Shown here in pieces: positions 23,865-33,424 of a DNA stretch of 64,000 nucleotides (its first letter is position 1; the number at the start of each line of letters is the position of its first letter). The notes below the pieces were generated by a model. It made no database searches. It was given only the letters and a program-made list of their open reading frames with translations, and was not told the DNA's origin. Origin of the DNA: a virus; IMG/VR virus record IMGVR_UViG_3300034104_005687, positions 1 through 64,000 of that record. One strand, 5' to 3'. The position numbers were made by a program, and so were the translations under genes.

Positions 23865-24466
23865 TCAGTTGCTTTCGTATAATATTCAGCCACATGTTTG
23901 TGTACATCGCTATCAACTATGTGGTAATAAGGGCGATAGCTTCTAGTTCTAGCATAATCCCAAAGATTTATTTTGCTACGATACTGGTCAAACTGTTCAA
24001 AGTATATATTTGTACTACCAAAACTAGAATGTTCAAAGCCGCCTTGGTCGAATAAAAATGGAATACTGCTCTGTACTAACTTATGAAGAGTATTCTCGAT
24101 TATGCACTTGTTCTCATACACAGCTAACTCGAGATCAAAAAATTCTGTGTAGTATTGTTTGAGAATTTTCAATTGAGTTGAATCAAAAGGTGTGGTTGTT
24201 TGATTGGCTGTGTGATAACTAAAAGGTACTACTGCACCGTTGTGTCTTGTTTGACTGCGTGTGCATGCAGTGCCCTGAACTATTATATAATCTGCAGATT
24301 CTGCAATGGCCTGATCAACTTGCATGGATATCATTAAATTTGTTGCAGACACACAGGCCAAGTTTGTCACTGAGTGCTGCTGAGCCAAATAATCTACCCA
24401 GCACGGACCGTATTCAGGATCACTGACACAGAAACTATCGCCGCAAATGTAAACTCTTTTTTTCAT
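23861..24466 (-). CDS. SGNH/GDSL-like hydrolase (201 aa)
   Basis: The product begins KRVYICGDSFC, a GDS nucleophile motif with Ser at about residue 11. A second block IIVQGTACTRS is consistent with the oxyanion region, and the C-terminus HIVDSDVHKHVAEYY contains a D..H pair where the catalytic Asp/His are expected. Such proteins are esterases or acyl-/acetyl-hydrolases of glycans. The fold is inferred from short motifs. It is bounded by 4-bp overlaps on both sides. Confidence 0.65.
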   Translation of the reverse strand: MKKRVYICGDSFCVSDPEYGPCWVDYLAQQHSVTNLACVSATNLMISMQVDQAIAESADYIIVQGTACTRSQTRHNGAVVPFSYHTANQTTTPFDSTQLKILKQYYTEFFDLELAVYENKCIIENTLHKLVQSSIPFLFDQGGFEHSSFGSTNIYFEQFDQYRSKINLWDYARTRSYRPYYHIVDSDVHKHVAEYYTKATE

Positions 24467-25455
24467 CCTAGAAACTTTTGCAAATCTCCAATGATTTCTT
24501 TTTCAAAGCGTTGTAAAACTTGATCGCGATCAAAGAATCTAGCATGATTATGCTGTAATTTTTGTTCAGTGTACGAATCAATACCAATATTGCCACTGCG
24601 GAACCTGGCAACATTATCTAGTATCAACTCAGTTACAACATTGTGTCTGCCTTGGTCTGATTCAACTAAGTCGTAGCTTTCGTCCCAAAGATTGTCAAAG
24701 GTCTCAAATCCTTCTCTGCGCAAGTATTCAAGTGTGCCAAGACTGCCGTATACAACCATAGGATGATAAAACATGCCTGGCTTAAAAAGTTTTTCACTGA
24801 CCTCTGTGCGGTAGTTGGGAACCGTTGGACAGGCAATCCAGGGGTCTGACCTCATGTAGCTTTCTACAACCACGCTGAAAAATGTAGAGTTGTACCACAT
24901 GGGGTTGATATAAAATTCCCAAAAAATACTATTGTCGATAGTATGATCTTTGTCACCGGGCACAAATATGTCTTTTTCAACATAGCTCCACAGGGCCTGA
25001 TCCAATACTGGTCGCAGTTTTTCCTGTGCTTGATCTCTGTGCCAGCGTGTTTTGTGCATAGGCATAAAAAATGCATGCGTATAGTTTCGCTGCGGAACAT
25101 AGTTATGATAGCCTTGCTCCATAAAACGTATGCACTCTCGATACCAAACCCAGTTACCGTTTCGCAAAATCAGTCTACCGTTTTTTACAGTGCTAGGTGT
25201 GTCAACATCGCTGTCCCATAAATGATCTACTACTACACGAAAGCCTGCTTGTTCAAACGGTGTAAACCATCCTGTTGAGTTGCGTGTTTCAACTTCTTCA
25301 ACATGTGTGATCAATATCACTGTGTCACATGGATTGTAGGTCTTGGCAGCATCATAAACTTCTATGTTGTACCATGGCTCTACAATACGCTGAATATCCC
25401 CGCTTATAAAACAAGGATGGTTGCCTTGTTGATAAATGAAACGAATTTTACTCAT
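24463..25455 (-). CDS. TEK-motif glycosyltransferase-like protein, paralogue 4 (330 aa)
   Basis: The start at 25455 (MSKIRF) leaves an 8-bp overlap with the upstream radical SAM gene; the longer frame from 25467 overlaps more. The signature reads VSEKLFKPGMF, then YGSLGTLEYLRREGFETFDNLWDESYD and QHNHARF. Here Thr of TEK is replaced by Ser and the 'KPI' by 'KPG', so it is a divergent paralogue. MPMHKTRWHRD in the middle and WYNSTFFSVVVE before the motif are shared in style with the 29239 copy. Sugar transfer inferred. Confidence 0.7.
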   Translation of the reverse strand: MSKIRFIYQQGNHPCFISGDIQRIVEPWYNIEVYDAAKTYNPCDTVILITHVEEVETRNSTGWFTPFEQAGFRVVVDHLWDSDVDTPSTVKNGRLILRNGNWVWYRECIRFMEQGYHNYVPQRNYTHAFFMPMHKTRWHRDQAQEKLRPVLDQALWSYVEKDIFVPGDKDHTIDNSIFWEFYINPMWYNSTFFSVVVESYMRSDPWIACPTVPNYRTEVSEKLFKPGMFYHPMVVYGSLGTLEYLRREGFETFDNLWDESYDLVESDQGRHNVVTELILDNVARFRSGNIGIDSYTEQKLQHNHARFFDRDQVLQRFEKEIIGDLQKFLG

Positions 25456-26659
25456 ACCGGTAATCAATTATCTCAGCAAGTTCGGGTGCAACTGTGGCCA
25501 AGTTTTGTTGGCGCTTACGATCTAGGTCACGCACTTTCATACGCAACATGAATCCATCAGTTGATGCACCACGACGCATGAAGTCACAAATTCGATCAAA
25601 TTCGTCACGCCATTGAGACGGAATGCTGGCAGATTCTAAGTGCAATATGATGTCGTTCTTGGCTGATTCTGGCAGGGTTGCAATACTGAAATACCAGGCG
25701 TCATGCATCATGTTCCAGTACACAAAGTCAAATCCTTGACCAGCAATCCAATTAGCCAGCTGATCAATATATCGAACATTGAACACATTTACAGTACTGC
25801 AACACTGTAGTCGGATGTTGGGATAGTCTTTCCTTAGTAAACGGAAACGATCAATATTGAATACTACGTCTGACCATACAGCGTTTGAACGCTGATATTC
25901 AAATCTTGCGCCTAGGTCATCAATTGAAAATGCTATTTCCACAGTTTTAAAATGCTTCCAAATTTCAATAGCTTGCTCTGGATATTGTGTGCCATTGGTA
26001 TTGTAGTGTATTTCAACTTGATGCGCGATGCCACGATCCACAATACCTTGCAGCATGGCAAAATGTTGTTCAATCATGAATGGTTCGCCGCCAGTGAACT
26101 CAATATAACGAATGTCTGTTAAATGCTGGTCGATCTGATTCCAGAACTGCAGATTTTCTTTGGGCCAGGCGCCGGCACGCAACATTTGATATGCATAGGT
26201 ACTTTTCTTTTCTTCAGGAGGTGCATCGTTGATCTCTTCGGTAGCAAACTGACTTGAACTCCAAGATCCACATATGCGACATTTTAGGTTGCAGATATTG
26301 CCCAGCTTGAGATCCAGAAACATCAAAGGTTTGGCATCTTCGGTCCAGGTCTGATTGCCAATTATATGCTTGAGCCGATCCAGTGTGTGCATACGTTTGC
26401 TAGTACGGCCAGATCGTTCTTCGTTCCAGCACTTTCTACAAGTTTGCGGTTTTTCGCCTGCAAGAAATTGTTGTCGCAATTCACGCATGCCACCACTGTT
26501 CTGAATATTGCCAAAGTCTGCTGTAAGCAAATTGAACTTTTTGCCAGCATCATCCACAAGTTCGTCGTCGGCTAGACAACAAGGTCTCACAGTACCAACA
26601 GGGCTGGCTTCTAGACTAATCCAGGGCAGCACACAGAATGTAGGGTGTGGTATGTTCAT
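25448..26659 (-). CDS. Radical SAM protein with SPASM/twitch-like cysteines (403 aa)
   Basis: CxxxCxxC is C123, C127, C130 in GNICNLKCRICG; TGGEPFM follows. An N-terminal block FCVLPWISLEASPVGTVRPCC and CRKCWNEE at 74-81 hold further cysteines, as in SPASM/twitch proteins. The N-terminal block is shared with 21620-22912 and 26656-27915, which makes these three a subfamily. Substrate unknown. The start overlaps the upstream radical SAM gene as ATGA. Confidence 0.87.
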   Translation of the reverse strand: MNIPHPTFCVLPWISLEASPVGTVRPCCLADDELVDDAGKKFNLLTADFGNIQNSGGMRELRQQFLAGEKPQTCRKCWNEERSGRTSKRMHTLDRLKHIIGNQTWTEDAKPLMFLDLKLGNICNLKCRICGSWSSSQFATEEINDAPPEEKKSTYAYQMLRAGAWPKENLQFWNQIDQHLTDIRYIEFTGGEPFMIEQHFAMLQGIVDRGIAHQVEIHYNTNGTQYPEQAIEIWKHFKTVEIAFSIDDLGARFEYQRSNAVWSDVVFNIDRFRLLRKDYPNIRLQCCSTVNVFNVRYIDQLANWIAGQGFDFVYWNMMHDAWYFSIATLPESAKNDIILHLESASIPSQWRDEFDRICDFMRRGASTDGFMLRMKVRDLDRKRQQNLATVAPELAEIIDYRYE

Positions 26660-27915
26660 TTTAATGCTCGCAATTCAGGAATTATGTTCATAATGTTTTC
26701 ATTTCTAATAGAATCTAGCTCATAGGTCTTGCGCCAAAATGTGTCTAGTAGGTGTGTGTTGTCAGTCTGCATCATGAAATTAATTGCACTCTCAAATCCC
26801 ACTGTGGCTCTGGACAATTGATCTTGTGGCCTCAGCCATTCAATATGCTGTTCAAATTTGTGCTTAATCTGTTGTTTATACTCAGTAGTAGCAATGTCTA
26901 TTCTGTAGTGTACTGGATCTTGCAAGATATTTACATTTAAGTCTTGCGCTCGTAATAGGCCTTGCTCAACCCAGTCACGATGAAAATCTGGCAGGTGCAG
27001 GGCGTTCATGATGCTTAGAGTGGGGCTGATATAGAAGTCTACTTCGGGGCATATTCTCATCATGTCTCGGCGATTCTGTTCTACCACTGCCCAGTCTGTG
27101 CCTTTGCGTATGTATTCACCTCTAGCACCAGATGCGTCTAGGCTAGCACCAACTGCTACTGATTTGAACTGGCTCCAATACTCAAACACTGATCGGCCTT
27201 TGAGGTCGGTGTGGGTAAAGTTGGTGTTGTAGATCAGTCGCACATCAAATCGCTTTCTGCGTACCAGTTCGTCAAGAATACGATAGTGTTCCTCCATCAG
27301 CAAGGGCTCGCCACCAGCAAAGTAAATCTGTTCCACGTAGTCAAGATGAGGCTCTAGTTGTGACCACATGTCTGTTTCTGTGCGCCCAGCATAGTTCAGC
27401 ACTGTGTTGCGGTCTTTCCAGTCACCGCCGGCCAGCTTGGCCTGATCCTGATACCATTGGCTGCTAAAGATGTGTCCACAGCTACGACATTTCAAATTGC
27501 ACAGGTTGCTGAATCTAATATCCCAGTAAGTCATTTCAAAAGGATTTGACTCTAGCTTTTTGATGTGATGTCCGTGATGCTTGTTGGCGCTTTTACGACC
27601 ACTAAAGAATCCTGATGCTTCTTGTTCATAACAACGACCGCAAGCAGCGTTGGAGGTTTCACTCAGCATGTCTTTGCGCAACTGTGCCATGGGCTGATCA
27701 CGCCATATTTCTTCAAGAGTATTGGTACGACAATTGCCTACTTGGCCCACGCCCATTTCAGCATGACAACAAGGATATGCTTCACCTGTGGGATATGCAT
27801 GCAGGTGAATCCAAGGATAGATGCAAAAGGTCTTGGAATCTTGTAGCAAGAATTCTTCACGGTCGGTAAGGTCCACTGGCTTTACCAAGTCTGATGAGTT
27901 GTAGTTATAGGTCAT
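26656..27915 (-). CDS. Radical SAM protein with SPASM/twitch-like cysteines (419 aa)
   Basis: CxxxCxxC is C139, C143, C146 in SNLCNLKCRSCG; AGGEPLLM follows. The N-terminal FCIYPWIHLHAYPTGEAYPCC (about 30-50) and CGRCYEQE near 92-99 mirror the two other members of its subfamily. IPELRALK at the end is near the terminus of sibling proteins (ELAEI, EIKKW). The gene overlaps both flanking radical SAM genes by 4 bp, so three are translated in a row. Confidence 0.87.
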   Translation of the reverse strand: MTYNYNSSDLVKPVDLTDREEFLLQDSKTFCIYPWIHLHAYPTGEAYPCCHAEMGVGQVGNCRTNTLEEIWRDQPMAQLRKDMLSETSNAACGRCYEQEASGFFSGRKSANKHHGHHIKKLESNPFEMTYWDIRFSNLCNLKCRSCGHIFSSQWYQDQAKLAGGDWKDRNTVLNYAGRTETDMWSQLEPHLDYVEQIYFAGGEPLLMEEHYRILDELVRRKRFDVRLIYNTNFTHTDLKGRSVFEYWSQFKSVAVGASLDASGARGEYIRKGTDWAVVEQNRRDMMRICPEVDFYISPTLSIMNALHLPDFHRDWVEQGLLRAQDLNVNILQDPVHYRIDIATTEYKQQIKHKFEQHIEWLRPQDQLSRATVGFESAINFMMQTDNTHLLDTFWRKTYELDSIRNENIMNIIPELRALK

Positions 27916-29252
27916 AGTGTGTTGTACCAGTTGGTAATATCAGCCCTGATACCAAATGTTTCGGCAAAGTTCTTGTTGCGGCGGCGGTCGTACTGTGAGA
28001 AAAACTCATGAAAGTCGTTGAGCAAGCGAGGCATGTCAAATGCTTCTGAATGCGGAGTTTCAACTACATCCAAGTAATCGATTAACCTCTGCAAGTGATC
28101 CAGTTCATGTTCATGAAACAAGGGATTGTGCTGATTGCGGTAGTGTAGTTCTTTTAGTTCTGCAGCAAATCTAGCACGTAGGTCATGTGGCATTACCAGC
28201 GCACTTTGAAAACTGGGAAATCTCAAAATATTCAAGGTGTAACTTACTGCGTCACGCCCGTGGCGTTGCTTTAATTCTAGTAGATAACGCAAATGGTCAG
28301 ACAAGCTGGGCAGGCACAGTGCATTGATTGTGCCCATAAAGTGCAGGGTGCGTACACGCCTACTGGCCAAGATCTTTTCTACATTTGCCTGCCAGGCTGT
28401 GTAATCTAGGCCATCACGTATGTATTCAGCTTGGACACCCACGGCTTCCTGACTGGTATAGATATCTACATCCAGTCCTTGTATTGAATCCAACAGTCGG
28501 TCTACATCTACATCTGCACCTAGATTTGAGTTGATGGCCAGGCGTGTGTTGCTTCGCCCTGGATTGTTGCGAAACCAGTCAATCAGCTTCCAGGTATGGC
28601 CGCTCATTAAGGGCTCTCCACCAGTGATTCTTAACTCTTGTAGGGTGCTATGCAGATCTGATTCCCACCATGCAAAAAAAGCTTCAACATACGGATTGGT
28701 CTCCCCGAAACGATACAGTTGAGCACTTGAGTGCTCATGTGTAAAGTGATTACGACCGTCAGACACAAGGCCCATATAGGGTCCGTTATTCCTAATATCT
28801 TTAACCCATGTTGAGCTAAAAGCAGGATTGCAGTAACTACAAGCAAACTGGCAGGTCCGATCAAAAGCAATTTCAAGAGTTCGCAAATCAACATCTTGGT
28901 CAACTGGAGTTTCATATGCTTCCTTTAATGCAGCAATGGGGTAAATCTTTGACTTGTACACACGGTCGCTGACAGCATCACGACCCATGTCTTCAATTTT
29001 CCAGCAGTATTCGCAACCTGCAGGACGTTCACCTGCAATCATTTTGGCACGATCAGCTTTCTTTTGCGGTGTATTGTGCAGCAGCTTAGGGTTGGTTGTG
29101 ACTTTATCAATGTCCACCAAATGAGCTGGCGGGTGGTGGCAGCTGGTGCTCATGCCGCTACCAAGCCAAATGGTAGCATTAAACCACTTTGCGCCACAAA
29201 AACTAGGGCTCAGTGTGTCCAGTACTTGCTGGCGAAATTCAAGATCGTTCAT
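27912..29252 (-). CDS. Radical SAM protein, second subfamily (446 aa)
   Basis: CxxxCxxC is C134, C138, C141 in DRTCQFACSYC, then NPAFSSTW; TGGEPLMSG follows. The N-terminus has SFCGAKW and SCHHPPAHL, and CEYCWKIED near 80-88, in common with the gene at 30329-31729 but not with the other three. It ends near FFSQYDRRRNKNFAETF, also shared with that gene (FFSEHDRRRGTDFKKMF). The pair is therefore a separate subfamily. Substrate unknown. Confidence 0.87.
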   Translation of the reverse strand: MNDLEFRQQVLDTLSPSFCGAKWFNATIWLGSGMSTSCHHPPAHLVDIDKVTTNPKLLHNTPQKKADRAKMIAGERPAGCEYCWKIEDMGRDAVSDRVYKSKIYPIAALKEAYETPVDQDVDLRTLEIAFDRTCQFACSYCNPAFSSTWVKDIRNNGPYMGLVSDGRNHFTHEHSSAQLYRFGETNPYVEAFFAWWESDLHSTLQELRITGGEPLMSGHTWKLIDWFRNNPGRSNTRLAINSNLGADVDVDRLLDSIQGLDVDIYTSQEAVGVQAEYIRDGLDYTAWQANVEKILASRRVRTLHFMGTINALCLPSLSDHLRYLLELKQRHGRDAVSYTLNILRFPSFQSALVMPHDLRARFAAELKELHYRNQHNPLFHEHELDHLQRLIDYLDVVETPHSEAFDMPRLLNDFHEFFSQYDRRRNKNFAETFGIRADITNWYNTL

Positions 29253-30345
29253 TTAGATAATTTAGTAGATTTTGTGGCAGTAGAGCACGTTGCTCACGAT
29301 TGTACTCCACAAGATGTTGCTGATTGTATTTACAGATGTCGCGGCTGGCCTTCCAGAAATCCCCAGAGCCCGAGTAACTTATGGCACGTACTGTATCTAT
29401 TATACGCTCACTCCTGGCTTGTGGACAATCAATTTGGTCGTAGCTTTCGTCTAACAATGTGTGAAATGTTTGAAATCCTGCGTTGCGTAGATCTCGCAAA
29501 TAGCCCTGATTGGCTGCAACCACAAATGGGTGTGCCATCAGAATAGGCTTGTAGATCTTTTCTGTACGAAATGTGTGCGGATAATCAAAAATGGTTTCTG
29601 TTACCAAACTGAACCAGGTGTCTGTGTAGCAACGATGATTCACAATAGCATCGCCCCAGGTGTTGTTGAACAGTTGATGTTTGACAAAGCCTGCGTCAGG
29701 GACTGCGTTTAACTGCGGCACAGCACGATCTATTTCGTATTCAGGCGGCAACAAACGTATAGGTTCTGTTTTGCCTGTGTCCAACGCAGACGTAAATGCC
29801 ATTTCGACTTGACTGCCCAAATTGGTCCACAGTGCATGTGACAACATGCCTTGTGCTCTTAGATGATCCATTAGGTACTTGCGGTGTGGTCGCAATCGTC
29901 CGTTAAGGAACAAAAATTCATAAGGACGATGTTCTTTGTATTCCAAGGCACCTTCAATCTGTGCTGCCTTGTTTTCTGTGTACTCCACTATGTTAGAGAA
30001 GTAGCAATCTGTTTTGCAATAACGCCACCCTGGTTCTAAGTCGCCAGAGGTCAACAAACCAATGCGACCATCGCGCACATGGTCAGCGATACGCAATCGT
30101 CGGAGTTGCAGCAACACAGTTTCAGATCCTTCAGCAGGATTTGAAAACACAATGCTCCCTGGATACTGAGTAGCCCACTCTGTGATTTCTGTCCAGTGCT
30201 GTTTCAACAGCACACGGCCCACAATGTACACAGTGTTGGGATCTAACTCAGCAGGCCATTGCCAGAATTCTTCGTCAGAATAGGGCTTCAACAAGTCATA
30301 GACTTCGGCCCAGGTGTCTACTGCAATCTTATGTGACCCTAGCAT
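29239..30345 (-). CDS. TEK-motif glycosyltransferase-like protein, paralogue 5 (368 aa)
   Basis: ATG 30345 (MLGSHKIAVDTW) is used; the longer frame from 30501 would overlap the upstream gene by about 170 bp. The signature reads FRTEKIYKPILMAHPF, then ANQGYLRDLRNAGFQTFHTLLDESYD. Earlier, FLFLNGRLRPHRKYLMDHLRAQGML gives a conserved Arg-rich block, and VTETIFD precedes the TEK. A glycosyltransferase-like role is inferred from the shared block. It overlaps the radical SAM neighbours by 14 and 17 bp. Confidence 0.72.
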   Translation of the reverse strand: MLGSHKIAVDTWAEVYDLLKPYSDEEFWQWPAELDPNTVYIVGRVLLKQHWTEITEWATQYPGSIVFSNPAEGSETVLLQLRRLRIADHVRDGRIGLLTSGDLEPGWRYCKTDCYFSNIVEYTENKAAQIEGALEYKEHRPYEFLFLNGRLRPHRKYLMDHLRAQGMLSHALWTNLGSQVEMAFTSALDTGKTEPIRLLPPEYEIDRAVPQLNAVPDAGFVKHQLFNNTWGDAIVNHRCYTDTWFSLVTETIFDYPHTFRTEKIYKPILMAHPFVVAANQGYLRDLRNAGFQTFHTLLDESYDQIDCPQARSERIIDTVRAISYSGSGDFWKASRDICKYNQQHLVEYNREQRALLPQNLLNYLNERS

Positions 30346-31729
30346 AGTATTCACATTCGTGCCACCAGGTGGCCATTTCAGGAAACATTTTCTTAAAGTC
30401 TGTGCCTCTGCGACGATCGTGCTCTGAGAAAAAACGATGGAAATCTGCTTTGGCCACAGTGTGATCTTGTCCTTGGCCTGTTCGCATCCAGGCAATGTCA
30501 CGTTCTAGACGCTGTACTTCATAGTCCTTGAATCCGTGCAGGGGATTGGCTTCTGTGGTCATGTTGGCCAGCATGAAGTCACGTGACTTTTCTAGTTGTA
30601 CTGCATAACTTTCAGGCAACAGTTGCAGACTCTGCCACGCAGGTTCTCTAAGAACAGGTGTATCGAACCACACACGCTGATAGGTTGTGCTGTGAGTGCG
30701 TCTAAGTTGCAGGATCCATTCCATGTAGTCTTGAAATCCAGTGACACTCAAGTTGTTCATTGTGATAATAAACGTTAGACTGTTGCGAGTGGGCACTTCT
30801 GTCAAGAAACGATTCACATTGCGTACCACTCGATCAGCACTCATACCGTGTCTAATATACTCGGCCTGTGCACCACGTCCTGAGTCCAGGCTCACGTACT
30901 GCATGAAGTGTTCAATGTTGGGTGTGCATAGTTGTTTGGCATAGCCTAGATACTTTTCAAACAATGCATCTTCCACTGAGAAGTTTGATGTTACGTTTAG
31001 ATGCAACTTGGGACTAGGATTTGCCAACACATAATCAAACACTCGATAGGTATTTTTGTCCATCAAGGGCTCGCCGCCAGTCATGCGGAAATGTTCTAGC
31101 TTAGGATACAGTGTGGGCCACCATGACCAAAACGCTTCAACATATGGATTAGCCTCCCGAACTGGGATAGGTTTGCGATTACCGGTAAAGTGAGTAGGAT
31201 CGTTATGGGTAGTACTAGTCGGATATCCTCCCAACCTATCAACTTCATCAGCCCATGAGCTACTAAATTGAGGGCTACAGTAACTACACTTGAGATTACA
31301 AGCGTGATTAAAGTTAACTTCCACGTAACTGGGTACGATATCATCTTCTGTTCCTGTTGAATTACGAATCTGTTCAAAGTCTACTGCGGCCCAGGGCTCT
31401 CCTGACCGATAGTGTCTATCCGACAGTTTGTCGTTGGCTTCCATGTTCCAGCAGTACTGACACTCTGAGGGCTTTTCACCACGCAGCATCATCACACGCT
31501 GAGCCTTTTTGTGATCAGTGTTATGTAGGCCGCCGGGCCGAGCCAGATCAGCTTTGGTGATCTTGTGCAAGGGAGGATGATAACATGAGTTGTTGAGACC
31601 TGTAGGCAAGTGAAAACTCACTTGCTTCCATTTGGCCAAGCACAGTGCAGGACCAAGATCCTGTTTCATTTGTTCAGCTGAGTTTAAGAACCTGCTTTTG
31701 TTGTCTACGGTTTCGTCGCCTTTATTCAT
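30329..31729 (-). CDS. Radical SAM protein, second subfamily (466 aa)
   Basis: Start at 31729 (MNKGDETV) is chosen: it overlaps the upstream gene by 8 bp, whereas the open frame to 31831 would add a hydrophobic, unrelated segment inside that gene. CxxxCxxC is C144, C148, C151 in NHACNLKCSYC, then TGGEPLMDK. The N-terminus has ALCLAKWK and NNSCYHPPLH, and CQYCWNME at about 90-97, matching 27912-29252. The C-terminal RFFSEHDRRRGTDF is also shared. Substrate unknown. Confidence 0.87.
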   Translation of the reverse strand: MNKGDETVDNKSRFLNSAEQMKQDLGPALCLAKWKQVSFHLPTGLNNSCYHPPLHKITKADLARPGGLHNTDHKKAQRVMMLRGEKPSECQYCWNMEANDKLSDRHYRSGEPWAAVDFEQIRNSTGTEDDIVPSYVEVNFNHACNLKCSYCSPQFSSSWADEVDRLGGYPTSTTHNDPTHFTGNRKPIPVREANPYVEAFWSWWPTLYPKLEHFRMTGGEPLMDKNTYRVFDYVLANPSPKLHLNVTSNFSVEDALFEKYLGYAKQLCTPNIEHFMQYVSLDSGRGAQAEYIRHGMSADRVVRNVNRFLTEVPTRNSLTFIITMNNLSVTGFQDYMEWILQLRRTHSTTYQRVWFDTPVLREPAWQSLQLLPESYAVQLEKSRDFMLANMTTEANPLHGFKDYEVQRLERDIAWMRTGQGQDHTVAKADFHRFFSEHDRRRGTDFKKMFPEMATWWHECEYYARVT

Positions 31730-32423
31730 TGTAAACTGCTTTCCATACCATATCAAATATATCACTGCGATAAAGATCAAGTTCTTGTGCCATAAAAACA
31801 CAAAAATCATCCTGATCTTGATCAATATCAATCACATGTTCTGCCTGCGAAAAATCCATTGGCCAGTTGTTGTAATAATTTTTGTGCCAAGAAATAATCT
31901 CGTAAGCAGAATTTATTTTATCCAAACACTCTTGAGCTATGGATTCTAATAGGTCCGGCACATCAATATTTTGGTTAATTACTTTTGAATAGTCTGCTTG
32001 TACTTCGCCTAGAATATGTGCAGGCAACTGATCCAGTTGTTCTGTGCAATTGATTTCGGGCCAGGCAGGATCTTTGATGGCCTGATAGTGCAACAATCTT
32101 GAAACGTCGTTTTGAATTTGTAGATCTACAAATCTTTTGTGTCCGTGCAGAATCCACTCTCTTCTTAAACTAGACTGCAAATCAGATTTGATAAAGGTTA
32201 TTGATTGCCCTGGAAAAACTTTGGCAATTTGTTGACTGTTCATGCAGTGTGTTAACGTGTGATCTAACGGATTTGATAGAACAGTGTCTAATAGATATCT
32301 GTGCTGAAATACCTGATCGCGATTTGTGTTGTCGTAACTGATGTTAAATTTGTCCCAGGAGTTTCCTAAAAGACGCTGCAGATATCGGTTGCCGCCAGCA
32401 CCGGGACAAAAAGCAATTATCAT
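31722..32423 (-). CDS. Hypothetical P-loop-like / sulfotransferase-like protein (233 aa)
   Basis: The N-terminus MIIAFCPGAGGNRYLQRLLG resembles the 5'-phosphosulfate loop of sulfotransferases, and IKSDLQSSLRREWI may be the later binding segment. The rest is helical with no other motif. The match is weak, so the family remains uncertain. It has a good ribosome site (AAAGG) in the 77-bp gap upstream. It overlaps the downstream radical SAM start by 8 bp. Confidence 0.6.
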   Translation of the reverse strand: MIIAFCPGAGGNRYLQRLLGNSWDKFNISYDNTNRDQVFQHRYLLDTVLSNPLDHTLTHCMNSQQIAKVFPGQSITFIKSDLQSSLRREWILHGHKRFVDLQIQNDVSRLLHYQAIKDPAWPEINCTEQLDQLPAHILGEVQADYSKVINQNIDVPDLLESIAQECLDKINSAYEIISWHKNYYNNWPMDFSQAEHVIDIDQDQDDFCVFMAQELDLYRSDIFDMVWKAVYNE

Positions 32424-32500
32424 TTGTGACCTTTGAGGTTAAGAGTAAGTATTGGAATATTCATTACGATCCAAAAACGCATCAAGCATTAGACAAAAAA

Positions 32501-33424
32501 TTACCAACCTTCTTGCTTGCGGATTACATCAATTTCTCGAATCATGATGCCTTGATTGTGCCAATTTGATCTATAGTGATGTTTAAAAAATGAACTTTGT
32601 TCAGCCTCTAATATAGCCATTGGCAAATCTAATTGTGTACCAAGTTCAGGTCCCAACTGGTTGGCCAATATACGCGGCTGCGAATCTTTGACTGTGTCCC
32701 ATAATTTTGCTAATGCATCAAAGTCTTGTACTTGAGTATGGTCCCAGTTTGTGAGCATGGTCATGTATGTTCCTTGCCGTGCTCCTGCAATTGCCCATTC
32801 TCCATTTTCGACATCACTGCCTACATTGTGCCAGATTGTGAGATTGTCAAGATTGCGCAGTACCTGAGTTTTGAATTCTTCCACAGTGGGCTTGCGTCCA
32901 CGTTGTAGGCTCATTTTGACGCCTTCGCGAAACCCTGCACGCCAGGCTTGAAAAGGTGATCCATTAGGGTATGTTTTGCTGTAGCAGTCGTGCATGGCCC
33001 AATACGCAGGGTCAAAGCAAAACTCTACTTGTGTTTCTGTTCTACCGTCGGTGGCTTCATGCGTCTGCATGGCCGCAACAAAAGTCTTGGTCCACGAACT
33101 GAGTCCTCCGTTGCCATACATCAGTCCATTGATATGATTACGTGCTCGCCATCTAAACACAGCTTGTTCATAATCAGGTGTAGGAAAATGTAGCGTTTGA
33201 TTAAAAAAGCTTGCATTGGGAAGATTGTCTCCATCAATGAGAATAAATCTTTCAGTGCCAGATGCCAAGGCTGCGGCCTTGTGCGCTGCATCGCTGCCCT
33301 TGACACCGTCTACCCGTTTGGCCCAGGGCACCATGTTCTTGATTTTGACCCAAAATTCTTCGCGTTGAGGTTCATCATAGGTTAGAAAAATGCAGTCTAG
33401 ATCTGCTATGTCAATTTGTTTCAT
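32501..33424 (-). CDS. GT-A-like glycosyltransferase with DGD motif (307 aa)
   Basis: The 307-residue product has a DxD motif at 64-66 ([11 protein letters not shown]), consistent with divalent-metal binding of a nucleotide sugar. Downstream are [19 protein letters not shown] and [18 protein letters not shown]. These segments align with the C-terminal domain of the 1267-residue repeat protein at 11314-15117, whose metal site is altered. This protein is therefore the catalytic relative. It overlaps the 106-residue gene upstream by 14 bp. Confidence 0.75.
   Translation of the reverse strand: MKQIDIADLDCIFLTYDEPQREEFWVKIKNMVPWAKRVDGVKGSDAAHKAAALASGTERFILIDGDNLPNASFFNQTLHFPTPDYEQAVFRWRARNHINGLMYGNGGLSSWTKTFVAAMQTHEATDGRTETQVEFCFDPAYWAMHDCYSKTYPNGSPFQAWRAGFREGVKMSLQRGRKPTVEEFKTQVLRNLDNLTIWHNVGSDVENGEWAIAGARQGTYMTMLTNWDHTQVQDFDALAKLWDTVKDSQPRILANQLGPELGTQLDLPMAILEAEQSSFFKHHYRSNWHNQGIMIREIDVIRKQEGW

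Noticed and set aside
30346-30501. Longer start for the TEK-motif protein at 29239
   Set aside because: Overlaps the radical SAM gene by about 170 bp; ATG 30345 fits the operon's usual spacing.
31730-31831. N-terminal extension of the radical SAM gene, with a hydrophobic segment
   Set aside because: It would overlap the upstream gene by over 100 bp and has no relation to its sibling at 27912-29252. ATG 31729 gives the usual 8-bp overlap.
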